A stretch of DNA of 64,000 bases, from contig CM042694.1 of NCBI GenBank assembly GCA_023614405.1, forward strand, positions 476,877,392 through 476,941,391. Reading direction: 5' to 3'. Source of the DNA: Avena insularis (taxonomy: Eukaryota; Streptophyta; Magnoliopsida; Poales; Poaceae). Made by a program: the position numbers and the translations under genes. Within the stretch, counting starts at the first letter, position 1; every line of letters starts with the position of its first letter. Of this stretch, positions 53,499 through 64,000 are shown in pieces. The notes under the pieces are model-generated. The model saw nothing but the letters and a program-made list of their open reading frames with translations, did no database searches and was not told the DNA's origin.

Positions 53499-54285
53499 GG
53501 ATAGGCTAAAGATGGGGCCAATGAGTGCTAGGGGAATCCAGGGAGGGAGAGCGTGGTGATTCCATGCACGGAAGTTCTTGTATATTCTCTATCAATGGTC
53601 TTTACAAGTGCTCCTAAGGCTCTCAATAAGAAGGAGACGATGTCTCTTACCCCCTGTTCACTAGCCCTAGAGTTCTACCTTAGACTGAGAATGATTGATC
53701 TTTCTGCCGCCCCCCTCTATGGAGGCCCCAGTGCTCCTTATATAGGGGAGCCCGGGTTACAATTCTAGGGCACAGGTGACAGCATATTCTACGAATATGC
53801 TCCTTTCCTAAAGAAGATGCTTCTTTATTCCTCTTTAACGGCTCGTCCGAGCTTTGGACGTAACCCGCAGCGTCACTCTTGCCTTTTGGCGTCACCAAAC
53901 ATGGGCTATGTCATCCGGCTTTGCCCGCGTCACCTTGGTCACCCCTGACCCGCTGGTCCTCTTCTTTACTTTACTTTGCACATGCTTCAGCTAATAAAGC
54001 CACCTTTTGACCAACGGGGGATTCCTTCTCTTGGAAGTTAAGATAATCCGGCTAGCATATAGCTAATCTGGCTTACCCATTTACCTACAAAACAGATAGA
54101 CATGGCCAGCACAAATCTTATGCCGGCCAGACCATTGTCAAGGAAATGCCCCATGGGCCGGGTCACACCGTGATTCGGCCTGCCTTGAGGTGACCCGGTC
54201 AGCACTTTGCTTTGACCGCGCCGTACCCTGGCTAACTCGGCCCTTATACCCCGGTGTTACCCTACCCGGGGGTATCCCCCCAACA
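53470..54285 (-). repeat. Gy2 5' LTR
   Basis: 816 bp. Minus-strand TATA box CCTATATAAGG at 53746-53736. The gag ATG at 53498 is inside the LTR. The adjoining primer site reads TGGCGCCCACCATGGGG at 53467-53451. Confidence 0.93.
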
Positions 54286-54352
54286 TCAGGGGAGGCAGAT
54301 TGTTGTCTGTCGACTCCTTTAACCGTGCTAGTTCCTCTTGCATACCAAAAGA

Positions 54353-54927
54353 CTAGGAAATTCTATTGAATTCCCTATCGCAGCTGTCGGATCTCTCGAA
54401 GCTTTCGTTGACTATGATAATGCCATTTGGGCCCGGCATCTTCATCTGCAAGTAGGCGTAGTGTGGCACCTCCATGAACCTCGCGAACACGACACGTCCG
54501 AGGATGCAGTGGTATTCTGAGGGCCAGTCGACGACCTCGAATTCAATGCGCTCTCGCTGAAAATTTGCCGGAGTTCCGAAGATGACATTGAGGCTGATCT
54601 TTCCCAGGGGTATATGCCCTTCCCTGGGACGATTCCGTAGAAAGTCATGTCTGAAGTTTCTAGACATGACAGAGGAATTCGCATTGCACGCAAGGTACTT
54701 GTGAACATGAGGTTAATGCCGCTTCCACCATCCATGAAGACGCCACTCATCTCGAAGCCTCCAATCTGCGCCTCGAGCACCAGGGGACAGTGGCCTGGGC
54801 GAGGTACTTGGTGTGGGTGATCGCGTTTGTCGAAGGTGATGCATGACTCGCTTCCACTAAGATACTCAGTGGTGGTGGGCGGAGAGTTCATCGCCATATT
54901 GAATTGGCGAGTGATCGATTTTTGCAC
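54353..54927 (-). pseudogene. pol: Gy3 protease region
   Basis: Signature GFEMSGVFMDGGSGINLMF, with Asp-Gly-Gly at the place of the aspartic-protease triad. The frame then changes and continues as FEVVDWPSEYHCILGRVVFARF and MKMPGPNGIIIV to about 54353. Gy2 interrupts what follows at 54285. Confidence 0.75.
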
Positions 54928-57353
54928 TCAGTTTGAGGGGCAACCTTTTTGTATCATACACATGTTTCCCAGGGCTCGTGGGTATGGCTCGCCTCCATGG
55001 TTCTGGACTGGTGCAGCCGCAGGTGGTGGAGGTGCTCCATTAGCCACAGCGCCTGGGGCAGCCCCATAGCCTTGGTTTGTCGCGTCACGATTCATTTGGG
55101 CCAGGCCTTCATGGAGCTTGAGGAACTCGTGGCAGTCCTTTAGAAGGTGGCTAGACTTTTTCTTGTCGTTGTGCTTATCGATGTAGAAGTGTAAGTTGCA
55201 CGGTCCAGACAGTTTGTCCTGGATAGATGTCCCATGTGCCTCATCACGAGTGCGGCATTGCCACACTTGCATGGTTTTTTTGCTATCGCGGTATCCATCG
55301 CTGCGGTATCCACTGTTGCGGTTGTTGTCGTCGTGTTTGTCGGCGTAGCCAGCCGTGACCATGTCGACCTCCTCGTGGTCCTTGTAACCATGCATTCGAC
55401 GTTTTCCTCAGCGGTTGCGCCTGCGGTCAAGGTCGTCGTCATCGTTGAAGTGGGCATGTTTTTTACCTAGTCCTCTCCATCGGCCCACCTATTCGAGATC
55501 TCCATTAGGTGGTCGATTGTCTTGGGCTTCAAGCGGCCCAGCTCCTCCCTGAGCTCTCTACGACGCACACCGCCATTGAACACATCGATTGCGCGGTCCT
55601 CGGAAATGTCTTCTGCAGAGTTTTCGATGATAGACCATCTCTGGATGTATGAGCGTAGCGACTCGCCAGACTTCTGGTAGCAGCCTCTTAGCTCTTCGAT
55701 GGATGCGGGCCTTTTGTAAGTGCCCTTGAAGTTTCGCACGAAGTTGTAGACTAGCTCTTCCCAGTTGTGAATTGATCCATGCGGGAGGTTGTTGAGCCAC
55801 GCACGGGTGGCACCTTGCAGCTGTAGCTGGAGGCATTGCATTGTCGTGCTCGTGGTTCCGCTGTGTAGCCTGACGGAGGATACGTGATCCTCTAGCCAGA
55901 TCTTTGGGTCCTGCAGGCCATCGAATTTCGGGTTCTCCGATGGGACTTTGAAGCGCTTTGGCATTTTCTTCTGCCTAATGGATCTGCTGAAGCAGCTGGC
56001 GCCGCAGAGCTCTATCCCATCATCTTTTGAGTCAGTCGAATGGGCATGCCTCGTGTGCATCTTGTCGACCTTGCGCTGCGTGATGTCATCACGCGCGTTG
56101 TAGTCATAGTCGTGCCACCGTGAGCGGCGTCGCCGTGACAAGTCGTGGTTTTCATCGCTAGAGGAGGGCGACGAGTAACGCTTGGCCAGAGCTTTGTTTT
56201 TCTTTGGCTCCGGTGCTGAATCCTTGGTGAGGGACGCTTTGACAAACCCCAGGCCCACGATCGTAGATCAGTGCATGGAAGTTCACAGATCCCCAGCTGG
56301 TGGCTGGTTGTTGAGGAGGTACATGGTGGCTGCCGTCACCGCTGCTTGCGCTGTCTTTGGGAGCACATTGCCCTGCGTATCCACCGTCATGGATGAGAAG
56401 TCTAGGACTCGCGCGGCCTCTTCTCGCTCCTTGTCGGTGAGGTGGGCCAGTCGAGAACGCCTCTTGGCGGCCACATGGTCATTACCCTTAGAGGAGGATC
56501 CTCCCATGGAAGAGAGTTGAGCCTGCCGAAGGCTCGACTCATCCACCGCCTTTCTGTGTACATCGAGCTGTGCAATCACTTGTTGTTGGCGCTTGTATTC
56601 TCCCTTGAGCAGCCAGTGGTAACCCATCAACATGTCTTGCGATGAGTTTGGGGGTAGGGGATTGCCCTGCAGGGCTTCTCGATAGCGGGCCCACTCGTTG
56701 CCGTTGATCTTGATCAGCACGCGCTCCTCGGTACGCTCATTCGTCGTGAGATGCGGATCTCCTTCCGTCCCATTGTTGGTGGGTGCTCCGTTGGGGGGAC
56801 CACCGTTCGCGACTGGGATATCACCACCGATAGCGGTGTTATCTCGAGTGTCGCTGTTCTTGCCTATGTTGACGACGACGCACATGTAGTGTTTAGGGAA
56901 GCTGTTGCTTCCACAAGTTTCAGATCCGAAGCCGTAGGCTCCATCTTCCGTGGCGAGATCGCCCAGATCGGATCCGCGACTGCTGTCGCTGATCGTGTTC
57001 CCGACTGTTGTCGGGGCATCGAGTTCTCTTAGGGTGCCAATCGGCTGTGGAAACCACGATGCTGTAGCAATCTCGGGAACCTTCGGCTGGTCAGGGAGGC
57101 GAAGTGTACGCAGCTGACCAACTTGTAAGCGTAAGCTCCCGATCGCCAGGCCGATCTCTTCGCCCACGGGCTCGAAAGCCAGGCAAGTGGCTGGCGTATG
57201 GATGGTGAAGTCAAAGGCACCGAAGAGGAGGCGAATCTCCACTGTTGTGGAGTTGTAGATCACAGTTGATGGGGCCGAGGAAGCCGCAACATCAGCACTC
57301 CCGGTTCCCACAGACGACACCAATTGACGAGGGTTAAACTCATCAATGCCCAT
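54928..57353 (-). pseudogene. gag: Gy3 gag
   Basis: The ATG at 57353 lies in the 5' LTR; translation MGIDEFNPRQLVSSVGTG crosses the LTR end and primer site. It is open for 356 codons to 56283, then two in-frame stops, then the capsid-like core in the same frame: PKRFKVPSENPKFDGLQDPK, GATRAWLNNLPHGSIHNW and SLRSYIQRWSIIENSAEDIS (to 55467). After a frameshift (55395-54928) comes a zinc-knuckle region, CNLHFYIDKH...SHLLKDC (CX2H...HX4C). N-terminal segment 57353-56283 has no recognised domain. Confidence 0.8.
57303..57324 (-). other. Gy3 primer-binding site
   Basis: Directly after the LTR the minus strand reads ATTGGTGTCGTCTGTGGGAA, beginning TTGGTGTC. The tRNA is not assigned. It is translated in frame as part of gag. 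Confidence 0.6.
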
Positions 57354-57809
57354 TGTTATGGACTTGGGTTTTGGAGAATAAGGGAGCACTAGAGGCATCA
57401 ATCAGCTAGCAAACAAGCACACAGGGACGCAAGGTTTACCCAGGTTCAGGCCTTGTAGAGGACCCTACTCCTACTTGTCTTCTCTTGGAATTATCGAGTG
57501 AGTCCAAAGTTACAGGGGGTGCACAGATGCAATCTGGCGATGGTGTGGAAACTAGGGTTGTGATTGTCCTCCTCGCCACCCCTCCTAGCCTTTATATAGA
57601 TAGGCTAGGTCTCAGGTAGCAGGTCAAGTTGGTTACAAGTTAGGGTTTTTCCCTTTAAACTTTCTATCTTGAGCTCGCCGTGCGCCACAAGCAGTCGGAG
57701 TCTCCTTAGGTCACCTGAATCTCGGATTGGGCCCTGGTAACATTGTGGGCTTCTGCTAGACTGGACCGTATATACCAAACTCGAGTACCTATAAGGTAGG
57801 CCCATGTCA
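57325..57809 (-). repeat. Gy3 5' LTR
   Basis: 485 bp, TGACATGGGCC... to ...CCCTCGTCA on the minus strand. TATA box TCTATATAAAGG at 57600-57589. The gag ATG (57353) lies inside it. Confidence 0.9.
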
Positions 57810-57814
57810 ACAAG

Positions 57815-59850
57815 TAAGCATGATAGGCTGCCCCTGAAATAAATGTCTTTTAGAGGTAGATGGGTGCATTTTCTTGTAGTAAACATTATCGTCGATGTGA
57901 GTTTCCGGCTATCGGGAAAGAACATTCAATTCTCAATTTTCTGAGTGATAACGAGCGAGGTTGTTCTTTTCCATAAAGAAAAGTCTAAAGAATATTGGAT
58001 CCGAATGCCAGAAGCGACATATATATAGTGGACCAACATGTTGTACCAACGATTCCTAGGTTTTATGAGTTTTCAAACTTCCTAGCTAATTGTGCCCATT
58101 TGAATGACTTTATGTAGATTTATTGAAATTAGGTAAAATTTGAAACTACAAGTAAATTGTAGGTTTTGCTTTGAATGTTTTACAAAAAAGATTTTGGAGG
58201 TACCGATCAAGGGGTGACAATTAATATATCTGAAACCAACAAGAGTTTTGACGATAGGTTCAACTTCTTACTAAGATTTTGCATCTTGACAATTTAACGA
58301 AATTAGGTCAAACTTGAGCTACAAGTAATGGCGATAGATTTCTCTTGAATTAAATGTCTTTTCATAGGTAGATCGGTATATCTTCTTGTAGTAAACAATG
58401 TCGTCAGTGTGAGTTTCCAACTATCAGGAAAGAACATTCAATTCTACATTTTCCGAGTGAAGACGAGCGAGGTTGTTCTTTTCTGTAAAGAAAAGTTCGA
58501 AGCATATTGGATCTGAATGCCACAAGCCAAGTCTACAGACATATATATATAGTGGACCAACATGTTGTACCAAACGATTCCCATCTTTTATGAGTTTAAC
58601 TTCCTAGCTAACTCTGCCCATTTGATTGACTTTGTGTCAATTTATCGAAATTAGGTCAAATTTGAAACTACAAGTAAATTGAAGGTTTCTTTGAAAGTTC
58701 TAAGAAAAAGCTTTTGGGGGTACCCATCGAGGGTCACAATTAATATATCAGAAACCACCGAGAGTTTTGACGATAGGTTGAAATTCTTGCTAAGATTTTT
58801 CATCTTAATAATTTAACAAAATTAAGTTAAACTTGAGGTACAAGTAAGCGTGATAGATTACTCTTGAATTAGATGTATTTTCGGAGGTAGATGGGTGCAT
58901 CTTCTTATAGTAAACAATGCAGTCAGTGTGTGTTTCCACCTATCAGGAAAGAACATTCTCAATTTTCCGAGTGATGGCGAGATTATTCTCTCCCGTAAAG
59001 AAAGTCTGAAGAATATGGATTTGAATGCCACAAGCCAAGTTTTCACACATATATAGTGGACCAACATATTGTTCTTACGGTTTCCCTAGTTTTATGAGTT
59101 CTCAAACTTCCTAGCTAATAACTCCGCCCACTTGAATGACTTTATGTTGATTAACCAAAATTAGGTCAAATTAGAACTATTACAAGTAAATTGTAGGTTG
59201 CTTTGAAAGTTTAGTGAAAAAGCTTTTGGAGGTACCATCAGGGGGTCATAATTAATATATGAGAAACCACCGAGAGTTTTGATGACAAGATCAACTTCTT
59301 GCTAAGATTTTGCATCTTGACAATTTAACAAAATTAGGTTAAACTTGAGCTACAAGTAAGCGCGGTAGAATGCTCTTGAATTAAATGTATTTTCGGAGGT
59401 AGATAGGTGCATCTTCTTGTAGTAAAAAATGACGTCAGTGTGACTTTCCAACTATCTCAAGAAAGAACATTATCAATATTCCTAGTGATGATGAAATTAT
59501 TCTTTCATGTAAAGAAACTCCGAAGAATATGGATTCGAATGCCGCAAGCCAAGTTTCTATACATATATAGTGGATCAACACCATGTTGTACTCGCGATTC
59601 CCATGTTTTATGAGTTTTCAAGGTTCCTAGCTAACCCCGCCCACTTGTTGAATGACTTCATGTCGATGTATCGAAATAAGGTCAAATTTGAACTACAAGT
59701 AATAAATTGTATGTTGCTTTGAAAGTTTTATGAAAAAGCTTTTGGAGGTACCCATCGAGCGGTCAATTAATATATCAGAAACCACAGAGAGTTTTGACGA
59801 CTGGTTGGACTTCTAGCTACTAAGATTTTGCATCTTGAAAATTTTGAACC
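57815..59850 (+). repeat. Satellite B, array 1, right part
   Basis: Resumes in register after the Gy3 target duplication. GAGCTACAAG-type landmarks occur at about 58316, 58835 and 59347 (spacings 511, 519 and 512 bp counting across the insertion). Each monomer contains two related half-blocks, GGTCAAACTTGAGCTACAAG and GGTCAAATTTGAACTACAAG, so it may itself derive from an older duplication. Confidence 0.92.
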
Positions 59851-60545
59851 CCTTTTGAAAATGATCACATGAAATAAGGAGAGAGAGGAAATGATTTTTC
59901 TATTCTCTATGGGCAACCCAAAAGATTGAGGTGCACCTTAGGCTTAAAGATAACTTTATTTTTTCCACAATGTATAAGGTGAACTTTAGCGGATGCCACA
60001 TACTAGGCCTTATTAAGGTGTGCTTTTTACACACTACAGGAGTAGTATATTTCTTTGCATAGACATATACTCACCTCTGTCCACATGTTGTACATGATGA
60101 GAGAATAAAATGTTGTCAAGGGAAGAGGGCAACATCGAAGCAAAGTTGAATGCCATTCCATGTCAAAGCAAAGTTATGATGGGTTCCTGACACGAGGTAC
60201 TCATGCGACCTTACAGTGTACTACACTCTACTAGTAGTAAATTTCAGGAACTATGCACGCAAAACAAATCGTGCGTTTTCTCTCTCCTTCATTATCCTCC
60301 ATCTCTCCTCCACTTTCCCCTCATGCACCGGCCCAGCTGATCCCTCCCTCGTCCATAGGGTGGCGTTGCGCATGTGTGCCTTGGTACGGTGGCTCTGGAT
60401 CTCTGGAGTGTTTGGCAGCCGCGTGTTGGTGTGGAGTAGGGACGAGGAGTACATAGGATGGAAACCACTTTGGTCCTTGGCGGCACAAAAATTCAAACTT
60501 TTCTAGTTTTCAAAACTTTCACTTGCTTCCCGAACATCGGGAGGG
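59851..60545. other. Unique spacer between satellite arrays
   Basis: About 0.7 kb unrelated to either satellite. It includes a pyrimidine-rich TCTCTCCTTCATTATCCTCC segment (about 60280-60330) followed by GC-richer DNA. Short frames on both strands look like chance. No TIR or LTR noticed; I cannot say what it is. Confidence 0.4.
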
Positions 60546-62790
60546 AAGGTTATTCAAAAGATCAGCCATTCGTAGTACTTATTATCTTGTCTTTATCTTG
60601 TCTTATCTCTTACAATACCATACCACTTTATAATATATGGAACATTGACTGTTTGATCAAGACTGGCAAATCCAAACATTGCTAACCATTGGATCTTATT
60701 TTCCATTCTTAGCATCTAGAAATATTCTACTGATAGTCTTTAGCACAATAAAAGCTAGTATGCGCAAACCTCAAAACACACACTTCATTGCTCAATTTCA
60801 TGGTCCTTGTGCTAAATGCATGGACTTGGATGCACTTTTCATTTTTTATGAGGTCCTTTATGTAACTTGTACTTCCATCGACCGTGTTAACTCTTAAGCA
60901 CCTCGCTCCTACAAGACCTACCATTAGATTGGCCATTCGCAGTACTTCTTATCTTATCTTTATCTTGTCTTATCTCTTATAATACCATACTACTACATAG
61001 TGTATGGATTAACTTTGAACATTGACCATTGAATCAATACTAGCAAATCCAAACATTGCTAACAGTTGGATCTTCTTTTCCATTCTTAGCATCTAGAAAT
61101 ATTCTATTGATAGTCTTTAGCACGATGAGCGCTAGTATTCGCAAACCTCAAAACACACAGTTCATTGCTCAGTTGCAGGGTCCTTGTGCTAAATGCATGG
61201 ACTTTGGATGCAATTTTCATTTTTTATGAGGTCCTTGATGTAACTTGTACTTCCAATGACAATGTTAACTCAAGCACCTCGCTCCTACGAGACCTACCAT
61301 TAGATTGGCCATTCGTAGTACTTATAATCTAATCTTTATCTCTTAGAATACTATACCACTATATACTGTGTATGAATTAACTTTGAACATTGACTATTGC
61401 ATGAATACTGGCAAATCCAAACATTGTTAATCGTTGGATCTTCTTTTCCATCCTTAGCATCTAGAAATATTCTACTGATAGTGTTTATCACGATGAACGC
61501 TAGTATACGCAAACCTCAAAACACACACTTCATTGCTCAGCTTCGGGGTCCTTGTGCTCAATGCATGGAATTGGATGTAATCTTCATTTTTTTTATGAGG
61601 TCCTTGATGTAACTTGTACTTCCACCGACCGTGTTAACCCTCAAACACCTCGCTCCTACGAGACCTACCATTAGATCAGCCATTCGAAGTACTTCTTATA
61701 TTATCTTCATCTTGTCTTATCTCTTACAATACCATACCACTGCATAGTGTACGGATTAACTTTGAACATTGACATTAGATCAAGACTGGAAAATCCAAAC
61801 ATTGCTAACCATTATATCTTCTTTTCCATTCTTAGCATCTAGAAAGATTCTATTGATAGTCTTTAGCACGATGAACACTAGTATGCGCAAACCTCAAAAC
61901 ACACACTTCATTGCTCAGTTTCCGGGTCCTTGTGCTAAATGCATGGAATTTCATGGAATTTTCATTTTTATGAGGTCCTTGATGTAACTTGTACTTCCAC
62001 CGACTATTTAAAATCTCAAGCACCTCGCTCCTATGAGACCTACCATTAGATCGGCCATTGGCAGTACTTCTTATCTTATCTTAATCTTGTCTTATAATAC
62101 AATACCGTTGCATAGTGTATGGATTAAGTTTGAACATTGACCGTTGGATCAGGACTAGAAAATCCAAACATTGCTAACCATTGGATCTTCTTTTCCATTA
62201 TTAGCATCTAGAAAGATTCTATTAATAGTCTTTAGCACAATGAATGCTAGTATACGCAAACCTCAAAACACACACTTCATTGCTCAGTTTTAGGGTCCTT
62301 GTGCTAAATGCGTGGACTTGGATGGAATTTTTATTTTTACGAGGTCCTTGATGTAACATGTACTTCTGCCGACCATGTTAACTCTCAAGCACCTCACTCC
62401 TACGAGACCTACCATTAGATCGGCCATTCACATTACTTCTTATCTTATCTTTATCTTGTCTTATCTCTTACAATACCATACCACTTTATATAGTGTACAT
62501 ATTAACTTTGAACATTGACCGTTGGATCAAGACTAGCAAATCCAAACATTGCTAACTGTTGGATATTCTTTTCCATTCTTAGCGTCTAGAAATATTATAT
62601 TAATAGTCTTTAGCATGACGAATGCTAGTATGCGCAAACCTCAAAACACACACTTCATTGCTCAGTTTCAGGGTCCTTATGCTAAATGCATGGACTTGGA
62701 TGCAATTTTCATTTTTTATGAGGTCCTTGATGTAACTTGTACTTCCACCGACCGTGTTAACTCTCAAGCACCTCACTCCTACGAGACCTA
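60546..62790 (+). repeat. Satellite A, array 2
   Basis: Six landmark copies (TTTTCCATTCTTAGCATC and variants) at about 60695, 61075, 61443, 61821, 62190 and 62568, with spacings of 380, 368, 378, 369 and 378 bp. It ends at ACCTACCATAATTAAAAG, the same phase at which array 1 ends. Confidence 0.93.
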
Positions 62791-63910
62791 CCATAATTAA
62801 AAGAAAATGCAACCTCCCCAATTATTACACAAACTAGACCAAGGTTTCTCATACGTAATACCCAAGATTTTAGTACTAGGATTTTTCAAGCTTCCTGGCT
62901 AACTTTGCGCACTTTGGTGACTTCTTGTCAATTTAACGAAATTATGTCAAACTTGAGCTACATGTAAGTGCGATAGATTTCTCTTGAATTAAATGTCTTT
63001 TTAGAGGTAGATGGGTGCATTTTCTTGTAGTAAACTATTCCATCAGTGTGAGTTTACAACTATTAGGAAATAACTTTCAATTCTCAATTTTCTGAGAGAT
63101 GACAAGCGAGGTTCTTCTTTTTCGTAAAGAAAGTCTGAAGAATATGGATCTGAATGCCACAATCCAGGTTTTTAGACATATATAGTGGACCAACATGTTG
63201 TACTGGCGATACCCATGTTTTATGTGCTTTCAAACTTCCTAGCTAACTTCACCAACTTGAATGACTTTATCCCGATTTATCGAAATTATATTAGGTCGAA
63301 TTTGAACTACAAGTAAATTGTAGGTTGCTTTGAAAGTTTTATGAAAAAGTTTTTGGAGGTACCCTTCAAGGGGAGGGGTGAATTAATATATCAAAAACCA
63401 CCGAGAGTTTTGACGATTGGTTCAACTTCTTGCTAAGATTTTGCATCTTGACAATTTAGCAAAATTAAGTCAGACTTGAGCTACAAGTAAGCGCGATATA
63501 TTGCTCTTGAATAAATGTATTTTTGGACTTAGATGGGTGCATCTTATTGTAGTAAACAATGTCGTCGGTTTGAGTTTCCAAGTACTAGGAAAGAACATTC
63601 TCAATTTTCCGAGTGATGTCAAGATTATTCTGTCCTGTAAAGGAAGTCCAAAGAATATTGATCTAAATGCCAAAAGACAAGTTTTTAGACACATATATAT
63701 ATAGTGGACCAGCATATTGTACTTATGATTTCCCATGATTTATGAGTTCTCAAACTCCCTTCCTAACTCCACCCACTTGACTGACTTTATGTCAATTTAT
63801 TTAAATTAGGTCAAATTTGAACTACCACAAGTAAATTGTAGGTTACTGTGAAAGTTTTACAAAAAAGATTTTGGAGGTACCCATCAGGGGGTCACAATTA
63901 ATATATGAGA
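62791..63910 (+). repeat. Satellite B, array 2
   Basis: Begins with the same junction segment as array 1 (AAAAGAAAATGCAACC...ACTAGACCAAGG; only a few differences in the first 250 bp). Landmarks GAGCTACA at 62955 and 63478, 523 bp apart. It breaks off at GAGAAACCATCC near 63910. Confidence 0.92.
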
Positions 63911-63916
63911 AACCAT

Positions 63917-63937
63917 CCAATGAGAGCTATAAAAAGG
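63917..63937 (+). promoter_or_regulatory. CCAAT and TATA-like motif at right edge
   Basis: CCAAT at 63917-63921 and TATAAAAAGG at 63928-63937 lie in the non-satellite DNA at the window end. The spacing is too tight for a standard promoter, and any gene would be outside the window. Confidence 0.25.
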
Positions 63938-64000
63938 AAACCCTCTGGTCAAACTGACGTGACTAGACAATACTGCACCTCTGATACGTAGTAGGTAGGA

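Larger units (their letters stand above)
32091..54285 (-). mobile_element. Gy2: Tat-lineage Gypsy retrotransposon in Gy3, split by an Athila-like element
   Basis: Two LTRs of 816 bp each (32091-32906 and 53470-54285). Target duplication TCGGG (32086-32090) / TCAGG (54286-54290), one mismatch. Own length is about 14.1 kb without the nested element. Same architecture as Gy1: gag-pol on minus, antisense intron-bearing gene (33646-37914) on plus. The LTRs differ at about 18 of the first 350 bases by hand count. Confidence 0.95.
27810..57809 (-). mobile_element. Gy3: Tat-like Gypsy retrotransposon lacking integrase, split by Gy2
   Basis: LTRs at 27810-28293 and 57325-57809, with target duplication ACAAG at 27805-27809 and 57810-57814, inserted into satellite B. 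Sense strand is minus. Remaining DNA is about 7.8 kb: gag and protease (57353-54353) right of Gy2, and RT, RNase H and second RNase H (32085-30134) left of it. A truncated antisense ORF (29508-30122) follows. Integrase is missing. Gy2 is inserted near the protease/RT boundary. Confidence 0.92.

Noticed and set aside
60216..60506. Possible host gene in the spacer between satellites
   Set aside because: Short frames on both strands of a GC-richer patch, no domain, no consistent start or splice context.

Overview
The window looks like intergenic heterochromatin-like DNA of a large-genome grass, most likely a pooid. The evidence is the mix of plant-specific repeats: Tat-lineage Ty3/Gypsy elements with an antisense extra gene, a gag-only Athila-lineage element, and a CACTA DNA transposon whose end begins CACTACTAGGAAA. 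The nesting style (elements within elements, each with target-site duplications) also fits. I see no host single-copy gene, rRNA, complete tRNA or CRISPR array. Almost every coding frame is broken by stops or frameshifts.

Layout. (1) Bases 1-25405 belong to Gy1, a Tat-lineage Gypsy element whose sense strand is minus. Its 5' LTR is at 24612-25405, gag-pol runs leftward to 17744, and an intron-containing antisense gene (aORF, plus strand) runs 323-17224. Its 3' LTR is off the left edge. A 12.4-kb CACTA element (426-12825, TSD AGG) is inserted in exon 1 of the aORF. The CACTA carries on the minus strand a TNP2-type transposase (8146-11653), a second gene with a Transposase_24-type body and an Ulp1-like C terminus (1579-5314), and a small RNase H1 N-terminal-domain ORF (924-1166). 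(2) 25406-27128 is satellite A (about 366-380 bp monomer) and 27129-27809 is satellite B (about 509-523 bp monomer). (3) Gy3, another Tat-like Gypsy element (27810-57809, TSD ACAAG), is inserted in satellite B. It is split by Gy2 (32091-54285, TSD TCGGG/TCAGG), which is in turn split by an Athila-like element (38636-46741, TSD TCCAC/TGCAC). (4) From 57815 satellite B resumes to about 59850. Then come a 0.7-kb unrelated spacer, a second satellite A array (about 60546-62790), a second satellite B array (to about 63910), and about 90 bp of other DNA.

How the parts work together. In Gy1 and Gy2 the gag-pol frame starts inside the 5' LTR, is translated across the primer-binding site and runs as one frame through protease, RT, a degenerate RNase H, a second archaeal-type RNase H and integrase. 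The aORF is transcribed towards it, so the two transcripts converge on a region of about 0.5 kb. The CACTA genes share a hairpin-bearing leader, and a cluster of the element's subterminal repeats also lies internally, upstream of the second gene. Hand-counted LTR differences (Gy3 about 7%, Gy2 about 5%, Athila-like about 4-5%, partial alignments only) agree with the nesting order.

Limits: all family assignments are from reading motifs, not searches. Intron borders are GT/AG matches supported by Gy1-Gy2 comparison, not by transcripts.
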